This document shows positions 34,193-41,453 of a DNA stretch of 53,883 nucleotides, one piece after another. The position numbers were made by a program, and so were the translations under genes. The DNA is from DATILL01 sp035476575 (lineage in GTDB: Bacteria > Actinomycetota > Actinomycetes > Mycobacteriales > JACQDL01). The notes under the pieces are model-generated. The model saw only the letters and a program-made list of their open reading frames with translations, made no database searches and had not been told where the DNA came from. Positions within the stretch are counted from its first letter, which is position 1, and every line of letters starts with the position of its first letter. The stretch is taken from contig DATILL010000028.1 of NCBI GenBank assembly GCA_035476575.1, positions 1 through 53,883 of the forward strand, given 5' to 3'.

Positions 34193-35428
34193 TTAGATTT
34201 CGGCGGTCTCCGGGAGGCGGTCATCGGCCGACGTCGGCGTTGGCGCGCCGGTCCTGGCCCTGAGCGCTAGTGCGGCGAGTGTGGCCACCGCACAGGCGAC
34301 CGCGCCGATCAGGAATGGCTGGCTCGCGTTCGACTCGGTGACCAGACGGCCGGCGACAGCCGTGCCGACGCCGTATCCGGTCCACATGAACGTGTTGAGC
34401 CAGGCGAAGGTCTCCGTTCGAGACTGCTGGGGGCTTGCCTCGGCGAGCAGCGTCTGCTCGATACAGTCGCGGGGCCCGCCGACCAACCCGGCCGCCGCGA
34501 AGATAAGTGCCAGCGCGGTGACGCCTGGAGCGATGGCGGCGCAGGCGACCAGAGCGCCGCTGCCCACATACAGAAAGGCCACCTGGTAACGCTGGTTGCC
34601 AGGCCACGGCCGGGAACCGTAGCCGAGACCGCCGAGGACAGCGCCCGCGGACATTGCTCCCACGACAATGCCCACCGAGCCGGTTGCCCCGATTCGGGCC
34701 ACCGTTGCCGCGGCACCGATCTGCATAGCGCCGTAGCACAGCGCACCCATCGCCGCCATGGTCAGGAGGAGACGCACCTGGCGTTCCGCGAGTGGACCCA
34801 GCCACCGTCGGGGACCGGCGCTTTTTTCCCTCGGAGCGGGGCGGCTGTGGCGCAGGGACGGCGTCAAGACCAACGTCACGACGCCCAACAGGGTGCATGA
34901 GCCAGCCAGCACGATAAGGACGTACGGCGAGGCAAACGTCACCACGGCGCTGACCAGGAGCGGGCCACTGACAAACGTCGCCTCGTTGATCGCGGAGTCC
35001 AGGGCGTACGCCGTGGGCAGCCGATCGGATGGCACGACTGCCGGCCAGGTGCCGCGAATGACAGCACTTGAAGGCGGCGTGCTTGCACCGAGCAATGCCG
35101 CACAGCCGACGAGCGCACCCGTCCAGGCCCGAAGGCCCAGTGCCGTCAGGACGCCGGCGTAGGCAAACAGGTGGAGCCCAAGGCAGGCCAGCAACACCGG
35201 GCGGGGATGCAGGCGGTCGACCCAGCGGCCGCTGATCGGGGCCGCGAGAGCCAGGGCGGTCGCATGACCGGTCAGGACCAGCCCGGCCACAGCGTAGGAG
35301 CCGGTTGCCGCGTGAGCCGCCAGCAACAGGGACAGGCTCAGCACTGAGGTCGACGCCCGGGTCACCACCGCAGCGGCCATGAGCCGCGACACGCCGGGCT
35401 GGCTCAGCAGGAGCCGGAACCTCCGCAT
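34193..35428 (-). CDS. MFS transporter (411 aa)
   Basis: About twelve hydrophobic helices. The loop between helices 2 and 3 carries a GRWVDRLHPRPVL motif like the MFS signature GxxxDrxgrr, and the halves are joined by the basic PSLRHSRPAPREKSAG segment. It starts MRRFRLLLSQPGVSRLMAAA, typical of actinobacterial MFS proteins that export small molecules. Substrate is not predictable. It lies 145 bases downstream of the unrecognised 163-aa gene on the same strand, but a strong hairpin sits between them, so it probably has its own promoter. Convergent with the TIR gene. Confidence 0.9.
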   Translation of the reverse strand: MRRFRLLLSQPGVSRLMAAAVVTRASTSVLSLSLLLAAHAATGSYAVAGLVLTGHATALALAAPISGRWVDRLHPRPVLLACLGLHLFAYAGVLTALGLRAWTGALVGCAALLGASTPPSSAVIRGTWPAVVPSDRLPTAYALDSAINEATFVSGPLLVSAVVTFASPYVLIVLAGSCTLLGVVTLVLTPSLRHSRPAPREKSAGPRRWLGPLAERQVRLLLTMAAMGALCYGAMQIGAAATVARIGATGSVGIVVGAMSAGAVLGGLGYGSRPWPGNQRYQVAFLYVGSGALVACAAIAPGVTALALIFAAAGLVGGPRDCIEQTLLAEASPQQSRTETFAWLNTFMWTGYGVGTAVAGRLVTESNASQPFLIGAVACAVATLAALALRARTGAPTPTSADDRLPETAEI

Positions 35429-35486
35429 GCCCCTTCCTCCTCACACGCATAGCGCCTACTGCGGCGGGTCCGGGCGGTGAACAAAC

Positions 35487-35524
35487 GAGCTCGGCGGCCA
35501 TGTCGGATCATAGCCGCCGAGCTC
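35487..35524 (-). terminator. 12-pair hairpin downstream of the 163-aa gene
   Basis: Perfect arms GAGCTCGGCGGC / GCCGCCGAGCTC with a 14-base loop, followed on the minus strand by GTTTGTT. The position, just past the 163-aa gene and before the MFS start, suits a terminator or attenuator for the upstream gene. Confidence 0.65.
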
Positions 35525-35573
35525 ACACGGAACATGGAGTCACACGGAACATGGAGTCACACGGAAGGCAGAG
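35523..35573 (-). repeat. Three 17-bp tandem repeats abutting a stop codon
   Basis: Two exact copies of tcacacggaacatggag and a third diverged copy (tcacacggaaggcagag) run back to back, ending exactly at the stop codon of the 163-aa gene. The first copy shares bases with the hairpin arm. Function not evident; slippage or a binding array are possible. Confidence 0.88.
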
Positions 35574-36065
35574 TCAGCAGAAACAGGTCACCGAGGCGCG
35601 CCCGTACCCAGCCTTGGTGTACGCCCGGATCGGGTGCCCGAACGCCGCCCGCGGCGAGTGAGGGGCCGGCACGATCCCATCCGGCGCGAGCGCGAGCTCC
35701 ATCTTCTCGAAGACGCCCTTGGCCTGCTCCCCGGTGCAGAACACACCCTTGTTGCGGAACAACATGTCGCCAATGTTTCGGTGTAGGTCATCGGCGTTGT
35801 CGCCCCGCCAGGTCGACACGCTCCAGTTGTTGTCGTCGACCCGCTCGTAGATCTTGACCTCGGCGTCGGTCTCGTTCTGCACGGTCAGCATGAACATCCG
35901 ACGTTCCGCGAGGTCGAGCCCCGAGCCGTCCAGGTTCTGCAGGATCGCCTCAGCGTCGCCGTAAAAGTCGTACGAGTACGGGTTGAATGCCGACGCCGAG
36001 CACACAGTACCCTTCTCTGCCACGACGAGATGGGCATCGTCAAGCTCGAGATCCTGTTTGGTCAT
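35574..36065 (-). CDS. Unrecognised 163-aa protein ending in CFC
   Basis: I do not recognise this family. The protein starts MTKQDLELDDAHLVVAEKGT, a leader-like acidic segment, then has VCSASAFNPYSYDFYGDAEA, a central ERVDDNNWSVSTWRGDN region, and a small C-terminal tail GYGRASVTCFC. No signal peptide or membrane helix is seen. It has four cysteines, one near residue 22, one near 109 and two in the last three residues. The ribosome binding site AAGGAG is ideal, six bases before the ATG, so it is a real gene. The Ser/Thr-then-Cys tail and the neighbouring MFS exporter could suggest a ribosomally made peptide, but no modifying enzyme is adjacent and 163 aa is long. It could equally be a small cytosolic enzyme-like protein. 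Confidence 0.75.
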   Translation of the reverse strand: MTKQDLELDDAHLVVAEKGTVCSASAFNPYSYDFYGDAEAILQNLDGSGLDLAERRMFMLTVQNETDAEVKIYERVDDNNWSVSTWRGDNADDLHRNIGDMLFRNKGVFCTGEQAKGVFEKMELALAPDGIVPAPHSPRAAFGHPIRAYTKAGYGRASVTCFC

Positions 36066-36136
36066 CGCAACTCCTTCTGAGGGGAAAACGTGATGGACGA
36101 CACCAGCACACTAGAACACCCGGCCCGCATCCGGGA

Positions 36137-36154
36137 GATACCCGTTCGGGTATC
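36137..36154. promoter_or_regulatory. Palindrome upstream of the 163-aa gene
   Basis: GATACCCG tt CGGGTATC, perfect eight-base arms with a two-base centre, about 70 bases before the ATG of the 163-aa gene. The size and symmetry suit a dimeric repressor site. The regulator is unknown. Confidence 0.5.
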
Positions 36155-36363
36155 ACTCACAGGCGATGCGTCCGACACCACAGACACCAGCAAAACCAAA
36201 ATGGACATCCGCTACTATCATTGATAGCCGTAACGCGGTCGGGCCTGTCAACTTTCGGTAAATAAATGGTTGGCTGTCTGCTGCGACCGGCGCTGGGGCG
36301 GCCGTCGAAGGCGACGTCGGCAAGATCGCCAAAAATGAGCTGGTCGCGGGAATGAAGGGTCCC

Positions 36364-36420
36364 AGGATCGGGGATCTCGCGGCTTTCCCACCCGAGGATC
36401 AGGGATCTCGCGGCTTTCCC
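36364..36420. repeat. 26-bp direct repeat, 31-bp period
   Basis: aggatcggggatctcgcggc plus tttccc occurs at 36364-36389 and again at 36395-36420 with one substitution, separated by five bases. It lies between the SRPBCC gene end and the AT-richer intergenic region. Confidence 0.88.
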
Positions 36421-36423
36421 GCC

Positions 36424-36446
36424 CCCCAGGACCTGAGGTCCTGGGG
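36424..36446 (-). terminator. Hairpin downstream of the SRPBCC gene
   Basis: Perfect ten-pair stem CCCCAGGACC / GGTCCTGGGG with a three-base loop, 31 bases past the SRPBCC stop on the minus strand. No T tract. A good candidate terminator for that gene. Confidence 0.6.
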
Positions 36447-36476
36447 CCGGTCCTGGGGTCGGGCGTCCGTCCAGCC

Positions 36477-36926
36477 TCAGCCAGGTGCGGCGCGTCGGGT
36501 GACGACCTGGCTCCCGAGCGCGACAACCCCGCTCTGGAGCGAGGTCTCGAGCATCCGCTGGGCGCGAGCTCGCAGCAGCCGCGGCACGAGGCCGCGCCAG
36601 GTCTCCTCGGTCCGGACGACGGTCCGCTCTCCGGCGGAGACCACCTCCCAGCGGTGCACGGCGGAGATGCCGAGCGTGCGGCCGGTCCACGCGATGGACC
36701 TCCCGGGGTCGACGTCGGTGATGGTCGAGGTGATCCTCGACGGCCCGGACCTCCAGCGGAACGTGGTGCCGACGGCCACCGGCCCGTCGATGTGCATGGC
36801 CGTGACGCCGGGGCTCCATTCCGGCCAGCGGGGGAAGTCGGTGAGCACCTGCCACACGGCGTCCGCGGGAGCCTCGATGGTGGTCTCTGCCGTGGCGTGG
36901 GCGGGTCCGTCGGTCATCGTCGTCAT
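36477..36926 (-). CDS. SRPBCC-family protein (149 aa)
   Basis: A START/Bet v1-like (SRPBCC) fold of polyketide-cyclase type: AETTIEAPADAVWQVLTDFP, WPEWSPGVTAMHIDGPVAVG, TSTITDVDPGRSIAWTGR, and a C-terminal helix with RMLETSLQSGVVALGSQV. These proteins bind hydrophobic ligands; the substrate is unknown. ATG 36926 is chosen over the upstream start at 37046, because the domain begins about ten residues later and the upstream start lies inside the divergent promoter/operator. It is divergent from an ArsR/SRPBCC pair and probably controlled by the same palindrome. Confidence 0.88.
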   Translation of the reverse strand: MTTMTDGPAHATAETTIEAPADAVWQVLTDFPRWPEWSPGVTAMHIDGPVAVGTTFRWRSGPSRITSTITDVDPGRSIAWTGRTLGISAVHRWEVVSAGERTVVRTEETWRGLVPRLLRARAQRMLETSLQSGVVALGSQVVTRRAAPG

Positions 36927-37023
36927 CGAGGTAGGCCCTTCGTACGTCGGAGGTGGCGGGGATGCGGCTGCCCGCCACCATTCTGCGCGGACCTCGCCGA
37001 ACGACGGTGAACGCCTCCGGCTC

Positions 37024-37053
37024 TTGACGAGTGACCATATGGTCACCTATTTT
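37024..37053 (+). promoter_or_regulatory. ArsR promoter with palindromic operator in the spacer
   Basis: TTGACG (37024-37029) and TATTTT (37048-37053) are separated by 18 bases. The spacer holds the perfect 16-base palindrome GTGACCATATGGTCAC (37031-37046). The predicted start of transcription falls at or next to the ArsR ATG (37060), so the mRNA may be leaderless. The arrangement fits autorepression and co-control of the divergent SRPBCC gene. Confidence 0.6.
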
Positions 37054-37059
37054 CGACCT

Positions 37060-37380
37060 ATGACCGACGACGACCGCGTGTTCAAGGCCCTCGCGGACCG
37101 GACGCGGCGTTTCCTCCTCGACCTGCTCTTCGTGCGTGACGGCCGGACGCTCACCGAGCTGGAGTCTGAGCTGGAGATGACGCGCTTCGGCGTGATGAAG
37201 CACCTGCGTGTGCTGGAGGACGCGGGCCTGGTCGTCACGCGCCGGTCCGGCCGGGAGAAGCTGCACTTCCTGAACCCGGTGCCGATCCGGCTGATCCACG
37301 ACCGGTGGATCGACAAGTACACCGAGCGCCAGGTGTCGGCGCTCACGGACCTCAAGACCGAGCTGGAGGAGGAAGCATGA
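37060..37380 (+). CDS. ArsR-family regulator (106 aa)
   Basis: Winged helix-turn-helix of the ArsR type: DDRVFKALADRTRRFLLDLL, then LTELESELEMTRFGVMKHLR and LEDAGLVVTRRSGREKLHFL. No cysteine metal-site motif is seen, so it is of the non-metal subgroup commonly paired with SRPBCC/AHSA1 proteins. The ATG at 37060 is taken because the upstream in-frame ATG at about 37039 lies inside the operator palindrome. There is no ribosome binding site before it, consistent with a leaderless transcript. It overlaps the next gene by four bases and presumably represses its own operon. Confidence 0.92.
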   Translation: MTDDDRVFKALADRTRRFLLDLLFVRDGRTLTELESELEMTRFGVMKHLRVLEDAGLVVTRRSGREKLHFLNPVPIRLIHDRWIDKYTERQVSALTDLKTELEEEA

Positions 37381-37862
37381 CCACCATGACGGGGACCACC
37401 GGGACTGTTCAGGTCTACCGGGTGTACATCAGGGCCACGCCCGAGGCGATCTGGGAGGCCATCACCACGCCCGAGTGGACGCAGCGGTACGGCTACGGCA
37501 GCCCGGTCGAGTACGAGCTGCGCCCCGGCGGCGCGTACCGGGGGCTCGCCACCGCGGAGATGAAGGCGATGGGCGGCGAGGACGTGGTCGTCGACGGTGA
37601 GGTCCTCGAGGCGGACCCGCCGCGCAGGCTCGTCCAGACGTGGCGGGCCCGCTGGCTGGGAGAAGGGTTCACCCGCCTGACGTGGGAGATCGAGGAGGGC
37701 GACAGCGGTGTCACGACGCTGACCGTCACCCACGACGTCGACGGCGCGCCGAGCACGGCGGCCCAGGTCGCCGGCACGGTCCCCAACGCCGGAGGTGGCT
37801 GGAGCTACATCCTCAGCGACCTGAAGACGCTGCTGGAGACCGGCAGGCCCCTCGCGGGCTGA
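37377..37862 (+). CDS. SRPBCC/AHSA1-like protein (161 aa)
   Basis: AHSA1-type SRPBCC domain: VQVYRVYIRATPEAIWEAIT, the GSPVEYELRPGGAYRGLA strand pair, VDGEVLEADPPRRLVQTW, and the terminal helix WSYILSDLKTLLETG. It binds an unknown hydrophobic ligand or client. The ATG overlaps the ArsR stop, a standard ArsR-AHSA1 operon in actinobacteria. With the divergent SRPBCC gene, the locus has two such proteins around one regulator. Confidence 0.92.
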   Translation: MTTMTGTTGTVQVYRVYIRATPEAIWEAITTPEWTQRYGYGSPVEYELRPGGAYRGLATAEMKAMGGEDVVVDGEVLEADPPRRLVQTWRARWLGEGFTRLTWEIEEGDSGVTTLTVTHDVDGAPSTAAQVAGTVPNAGGGWSYILSDLKTLLETGRPLAG

Positions 37863-37968
37863 CCGGTCACGGCGGTGATGGGCGATGGCTGGGGCCGGCT
37901 TGTGCGAGCCGGCTCCCGGCTCCCGCTGGCGTTCGCGGTTCGGGTGGTCGCCGTCACGGGCCAAGGCC

Positions 37969-39405
37969 TCAGGGCTGGCTCCGCTCGGTCAGGGGGAGCC
38001 GGACGATGAAGCGGGTGTCGCCGGGCCGCGACTCGACGGTCAGGTCGCCGCCGTGCCGCCCGACCACGATCCGGTAGGAGATGTCGAGGCCGAGCCCGGT
38101 GCCCTGGCCGATCGGCTTGGTGGTGAAGAACGGCTCGAAGATGCGTTGCCGCAGTGCCGGGGGCACGCCCGGCCCGGTGTCGCCGATCTCGACCCGCACC
38201 CGGTCGCCGTCGAGGGAGGTACGGACGCTGAGCGTGCCCTGGCCGTTCATGGCCTGGACGGCGTTGTCGATCAGGTTGGTCCAGACCTGGTTGAGCTCGC
38301 CGGCGTAAACGGGCACCGGCGGCAGGGACCGGTCGTAGTCGGTGACCACCTCGACCTGCTGGAGCTTGCCGGCGAGCATGACCAGCGTGCTGTCGAGGCC
38401 GGCGTGGATGTCGACCCGCTCGTGCGGCGCGCGGTCCATGTTCGAGTACTGCTTGGCGGCCGCGACCAGGGTGGAGATACGGGTGACCGAGTCGGTGATC
38501 TCGCCGAGAAGGAGCTCGGTCTCCAGGGTGTAGGCCAGCCACCGTAGGGCACCCTCGAGCATGTCGCTGGGAGCTTGGTCGGCGAGCTTGTCCAGGAACT
38601 GCGGGGTCGTCCCGGCGGCCACGAAGATCGGCGCCAGCTCCCAGCCGCCGGGGACGCCGCGCTCGTCCAGCCAGTCGCTGATCTGGTCCTCACGCTCGGA
38701 CTCCTGTACGGCGGTCAGCGTGGGTGCCCGCGCCACCGCTTGGACCGCCTCCTCCTGAACGTCGACCAGCAGCTCGAGCAGCCGCGGGTCAAGCTCGTCG
38801 TGGGCGAGCATGGCCAGCTTGCGGCGCATGCCGGCCACCCGGTCCCGCAACGCCGACGTGGCGCGCACCGCGGCTGCGGCGGGGTTGTTCAGCTCATGGG
38901 TGAGGCCGGCCGACAGCGCCCCCAGGGCCAGGAGCTGCTGCCGCTGCCCGATGATCTGCTGGGAGCTGCGCATGCCGAGGAACAGGCCCTCCAGCAGGTG
39001 GATCGCCATCGGGAACCAGGTGCGCATCGCCCACCCGAAGTCCTCCCCGTGCAGGCAGAAGAGGCGGGCGTCGCTCACCACCCGCAGGCTTGCGGTGTAG
39101 AGGTGGGACTCGTCGCCGTTCAGGTAGGCCTGGGTGGCGCCCGCGTAGACGCCGACCTGGTCGGTACGGACGACCTCGACATCGTCCGGCCCGACCCGGC
39201 GGCTCATCGTGATGGCGCCGCTGAGCAGGATGACGAACACCTCCGCTGGCGTGCCCTCGTCGAAGACGGTGGCACCGGTGGGCAGCTCGGCCACCCAGCC
39301 GTGCCCGGCGAGCCACTGAAGCTGCTCCTCGGACAGCTTCTCGAAGAGGAACAGCGTGCGCAGCTCGTCGGGAGACAGCCGCCCCGCGGCGTCCATGACG
39401 GTCAT
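37969..39405 (-). CDS. Histidine kinase with cyclic-nucleotide-binding-like sensor domain (478 aa)
   Basis: Residues about 15-140 form a cNMP-binding fold (LFEKLSEEQLQWLAGHGWVA, FDEGTPAEVFVILLSGAITM). A histidine-phosphotransfer region follows, with GLTHELNNP and His170 as the phosphorylation site. The HATPase domain has N box NQVWTNLIDNAVQAM, G1 GDTGPGVP and G2 GTGLGLDI. There is no membrane helix, so it is a cytosolic sensor. ATG 39405 overlaps the stop of the receiver/thioredoxin-reductase-like gene by four bases, so the two form an operon and probably a signalling pair. The arginine normally contacting cAMP phosphate is not evident, so the ligand may differ. Confidence 0.92.
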   Translation of the reverse strand: MTVMDAAGRLSPDELRTLFLFEKLSEEQLQWLAGHGWVAELPTGATVFDEGTPAEVFVILLSGAITMSRRVGPDDVEVVRTDQVGVYAGATQAYLNGDESHLYTASLRVVSDARLFCLHGEDFGWAMRTWFPMAIHLLEGLFLGMRSSQQIIGQRQQLLALGALSAGLTHELNNPAAAAVRATSALRDRVAGMRRKLAMLAHDELDPRLLELLVDVQEEAVQAVARAPTLTAVQESEREDQISDWLDERGVPGGWELAPIFVAAGTTPQFLDKLADQAPSDMLEGALRWLAYTLETELLLGEITDSVTRISTLVAAAKQYSNMDRAPHERVDIHAGLDSTLVMLAGKLQQVEVVTDYDRSLPPVPVYAGELNQVWTNLIDNAVQAMNGQGTLSVRTSLDGDRVRVEIGDTGPGVPPALRQRIFEPFFTTKPIGQGTGLGLDISYRIVVGRHGGDLTVESRPGDTRFIVRLPLTERSQP

Positions 39406-41093
39406 GGTGCGCCCAGGTAGCGGTGTACGAGCGTCACGGCCATGGCGCCCTCGCCGACGGCTGACGCGACGCGCTTGACCGAGTCGGCCCGCACGTCTCC
39501 GGCGACGAACACGCCGGGCATGCTGGCCTCCAGCAGCCACGGGTCGCGGTCGACCGGCCAGCCGCTCGGCCGCCTGCCGTCGAGGAGCAGGTCCGGCCCG
39601 GTGAGCAGGAAGCCCCGCTCGTCCCGGTGGAGCACGCCGGCAAGCCAGTCCGTGCAGGGCTGGGCGCCGATGAAGACGAACAGGTGGCTCGCCTCGACCC
39701 ACTCAGAGGCACCGGACGGCAGGTGGCGCAGGCTCACCGCCTCCAGGTGGCTGTCGCCGTGGGCCTCCTTGACGACGGTGCACAAGCGTACCGAGATGGT
39801 GTCGGTCCGGCGAAGCTGCTGGATGAGGTAGTGCGACATGCTGCGCTCCAGGGAGTCGCCGCGCACCAGCAGGGTCACCGACTTGGCCACCCGCGAGTAG
39901 AACAGCGCCGCCTGGCCGGCGGAGTTGGCGCCGCCCACGATGAGCACGTCGCAGCTGGCGCAGTCGGCGGCCTCGGTCGCGGCCGAGCCGTAGTAAACAC
40001 CGCGGCCCGACAGCTCGGCGACGCCCGGCGCGCCGAGCTCACGGTAGGCGACACCGGTCGCGATGATGACGGCGTGGGCCGTGACCCCACCGCCGCTACC
40101 GAAGGACATCGCCCGCGCCGACCCACTGGCCCGCAGCCCGGTGACATCGCGGGTGGTGAGGATCTCGGCGCCGAACTTGGCGGCCTGGCGGCGGGCCCGG
40201 TCGGTGAGCTGCGCTCCGGACACCCCGTCGGGGAAACCCAGGTAGTTCTCGATCCGTGAGGACTGCCCGGCCTGGCCGCCGGTCGCCTGGCGTTCCACCA
40301 GCAGCGTGCGCAACCCTTCCGACGCGCCGTAGACCGCCGCGCCGAGCCCGGCGGGGCCGCCGCCGACGATGACGAGATCGTAGAAGTCGGTGGCCGGCGT
40401 GGTGGACAGGCCCACGGCGTCGGCGAGCTCGGCGGCGGACGGTGCCACCAGCGCCGTCCCGTCTGGCGTGACGACGACGGGCAGCGTGCCGGCGCCGAGG
40501 CCGGCGGCCTGCAGCAGCCGGCCACCCTCCGGCTCGTCCACGGCGAACCACCGGTAGGGCACCGCGTTGCGCGCCAGGAAGTCGCGCATCGCGAACGACG
40601 GAGCCGACCATCGGTGCCCGATCACCTTGGTCTCGGCCACCTCGATGTCCGGCTGGGCGGCGTATGCCTCGATCATCGCGTCGACCACCGGGTAGAGCTT
40701 CTCCTCCGGTGGGTCCCACGGCTTGAGCAGGTAGTGGTCGACGTCAACGACGTTGATGGCGGCGATGGCCGCGTCGGTGTCGGCGTAGGCCGTCAGCAGG
40801 GCGCGCCGGGCCCGGGGGAACAGGTCCATCGCCGCCTCGAGGAACTCGATGCCGCTCATCTCCGGCATCCGGTAGTCCGCGAGCAGCACGGCCACCCGGC
40901 CGCCGCGCAGCTTGACCTCCCGCAGCGCCTCCAGCGCCTCGGCGCCGGAGCCCGCCCGCACCACCCGGTGGTCCTCGCCGTACCGGCGGCGCAGGTCACG
41001 TGCCACCGCGCGGGACACCGCGGGGTCGTCGTCCACGGTCACCAGCACCGGCCTGGCCGCCGCGGAGCCAGTCGGCGTGCGGGTGTCGTCCAA
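39402..41093 (-). CDS. Receiver domain fused to thioredoxin-reductase-like flavoprotein (563 aa)
   Basis: Residues 15-130 are a response-regulator receiver: VLVTVDDDPAVSR, phosphoacceptor Asp73 in LLADYRMPEMSG, Thr101 and Lys124 in YLLKPWDP. A short thioredoxin-like segment follows (about 150-225, APSFAMRDFLARNAVPYRWF). Then comes an FAD/NAD(P)H domain with VIVGGGPAGLGAAVYGASEG, ATGGQAGQSSRIENYLGFP, VLIVGGANSAGQAALFYSRV and GVFVAGDVRADSVKR. The usual CATC redox pair after GRGV is replaced by GSAAT, while CASC occurs some nine residues later. TTG 41093 was chosen for its GGAGG at five bases; the open frame to 41240 has no support. It probably receives phosphate from the adjoining kinase and links it to a redox reaction. 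Confidence 0.9.
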   Translation of the reverse strand: MDDTRTPTGSAAARPVLVTVDDDPAVSRAVARDLRRRYGEDHRVVRAGSGAEALEALREVKLRGGRVAVLLADYRMPEMSGIEFLEAAMDLFPRARRALLTAYADTDAAIAAINVVDVDHYLLKPWDPPEEKLYPVVDAMIEAYAAQPDIEVAETKVIGHRWSAPSFAMRDFLARNAVPYRWFAVDEPEGGRLLQAAGLGAGTLPVVVTPDGTALVAPSAAELADAVGLSTTPATDFYDLVIVGGGPAGLGAAVYGASEGLRTLLVERQATGGQAGQSSRIENYLGFPDGVSGAQLTDRARRQAAKFGAEILTTRDVTGLRASGSARAMSFGSGGGVTAHAVIIATGVAYRELGAPGVAELSGRGVYYGSAATEAADCASCDVLIVGGANSAGQAALFYSRVAKSVTLLVRGDSLERSMSHYLIQQLRRTDTISVRLCTVVKEAHGDSHLEAVSLRHLPSGASEWVEASHLFVFIGAQPCTDWLAGVLHRDERGFLLTGPDLLLDGRRPSGWPVDRDPWLLEASMPGVFVAGDVRADSVKRVASAVGEGAMAVTLVHRYLGAP

Positions 41094-41453
41094 CGTGTCC
41101 TCCGCTCGGGGGTCGAAGTTCCGGTCACGCTCACTCTGCCAGGAGAACGCGGAAATCGGGCTCCTCGATGGACCACCGACCACCCCTGGCCGCGCTCTAC
41201 GACGGCCGGGCACCCCCGGCTGGCCACCCCGGCTGGCCACCCCGGCTGGCCACCCCGGCCATCCCGGCCTCTCCGGCTGGTCACCCCGGCCACAACCCGG
41301 CTGGCCACGGGTTCCGGCGCGGGGTTTGGTATAGGCGGTGTCGGTTTGGTGTGGGCGGTGCGGCGGTCGCCCACCGCATTTCCGGGGACAGCCCGGCCGA
41401 GACCCGGCCCGGGCCTTTCGGCCCGGCGCCCGCGGCAGTCACTCGCTCCTGTT
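41094..41453. other. Intergenic gap with degenerate GC-rich repeats
   Basis: 360 bases between two minus-strand genes. Open frames here are Pro/Arg-rich and shadow-like. The region carries the ctggccaccccgg repeat array, listed separately, and presumably the promoter of the two-component operon. No clear promoter boxes seen. Confidence 0.5.
41220..41300. repeat. 13-bp tandem repeat ctggccaccccgg
   Basis: Three exact head-to-tail copies (41220-41258), then shortened or diverged versions ending in cccgg or tccgg to about 41300, including ctggtcaccccgg at 41277. It sits about 130 bases upstream of the TTG start of the receiver/reductase gene. Confidence 0.88.

Larger units (their letters stand above)
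36066..36476. other. Intergenic region with palindrome, direct repeats and hairpin
   Basis: 411 bases between two minus-strand genes, less GC-rich near 36170-36260 than the surroundings. It holds the operator-like palindrome, a 31-base-period direct repeat and a hairpin, listed separately. No coding frame here is supported. Confidence 0.6.

Noticed and set aside
35574..36065. Calling the 163-aa protein a lanthipeptide precursor
   Set aside because: No LanM, LanB/C or other cyclase is near and the protein is longer than usual precursors; left as unrecognised.
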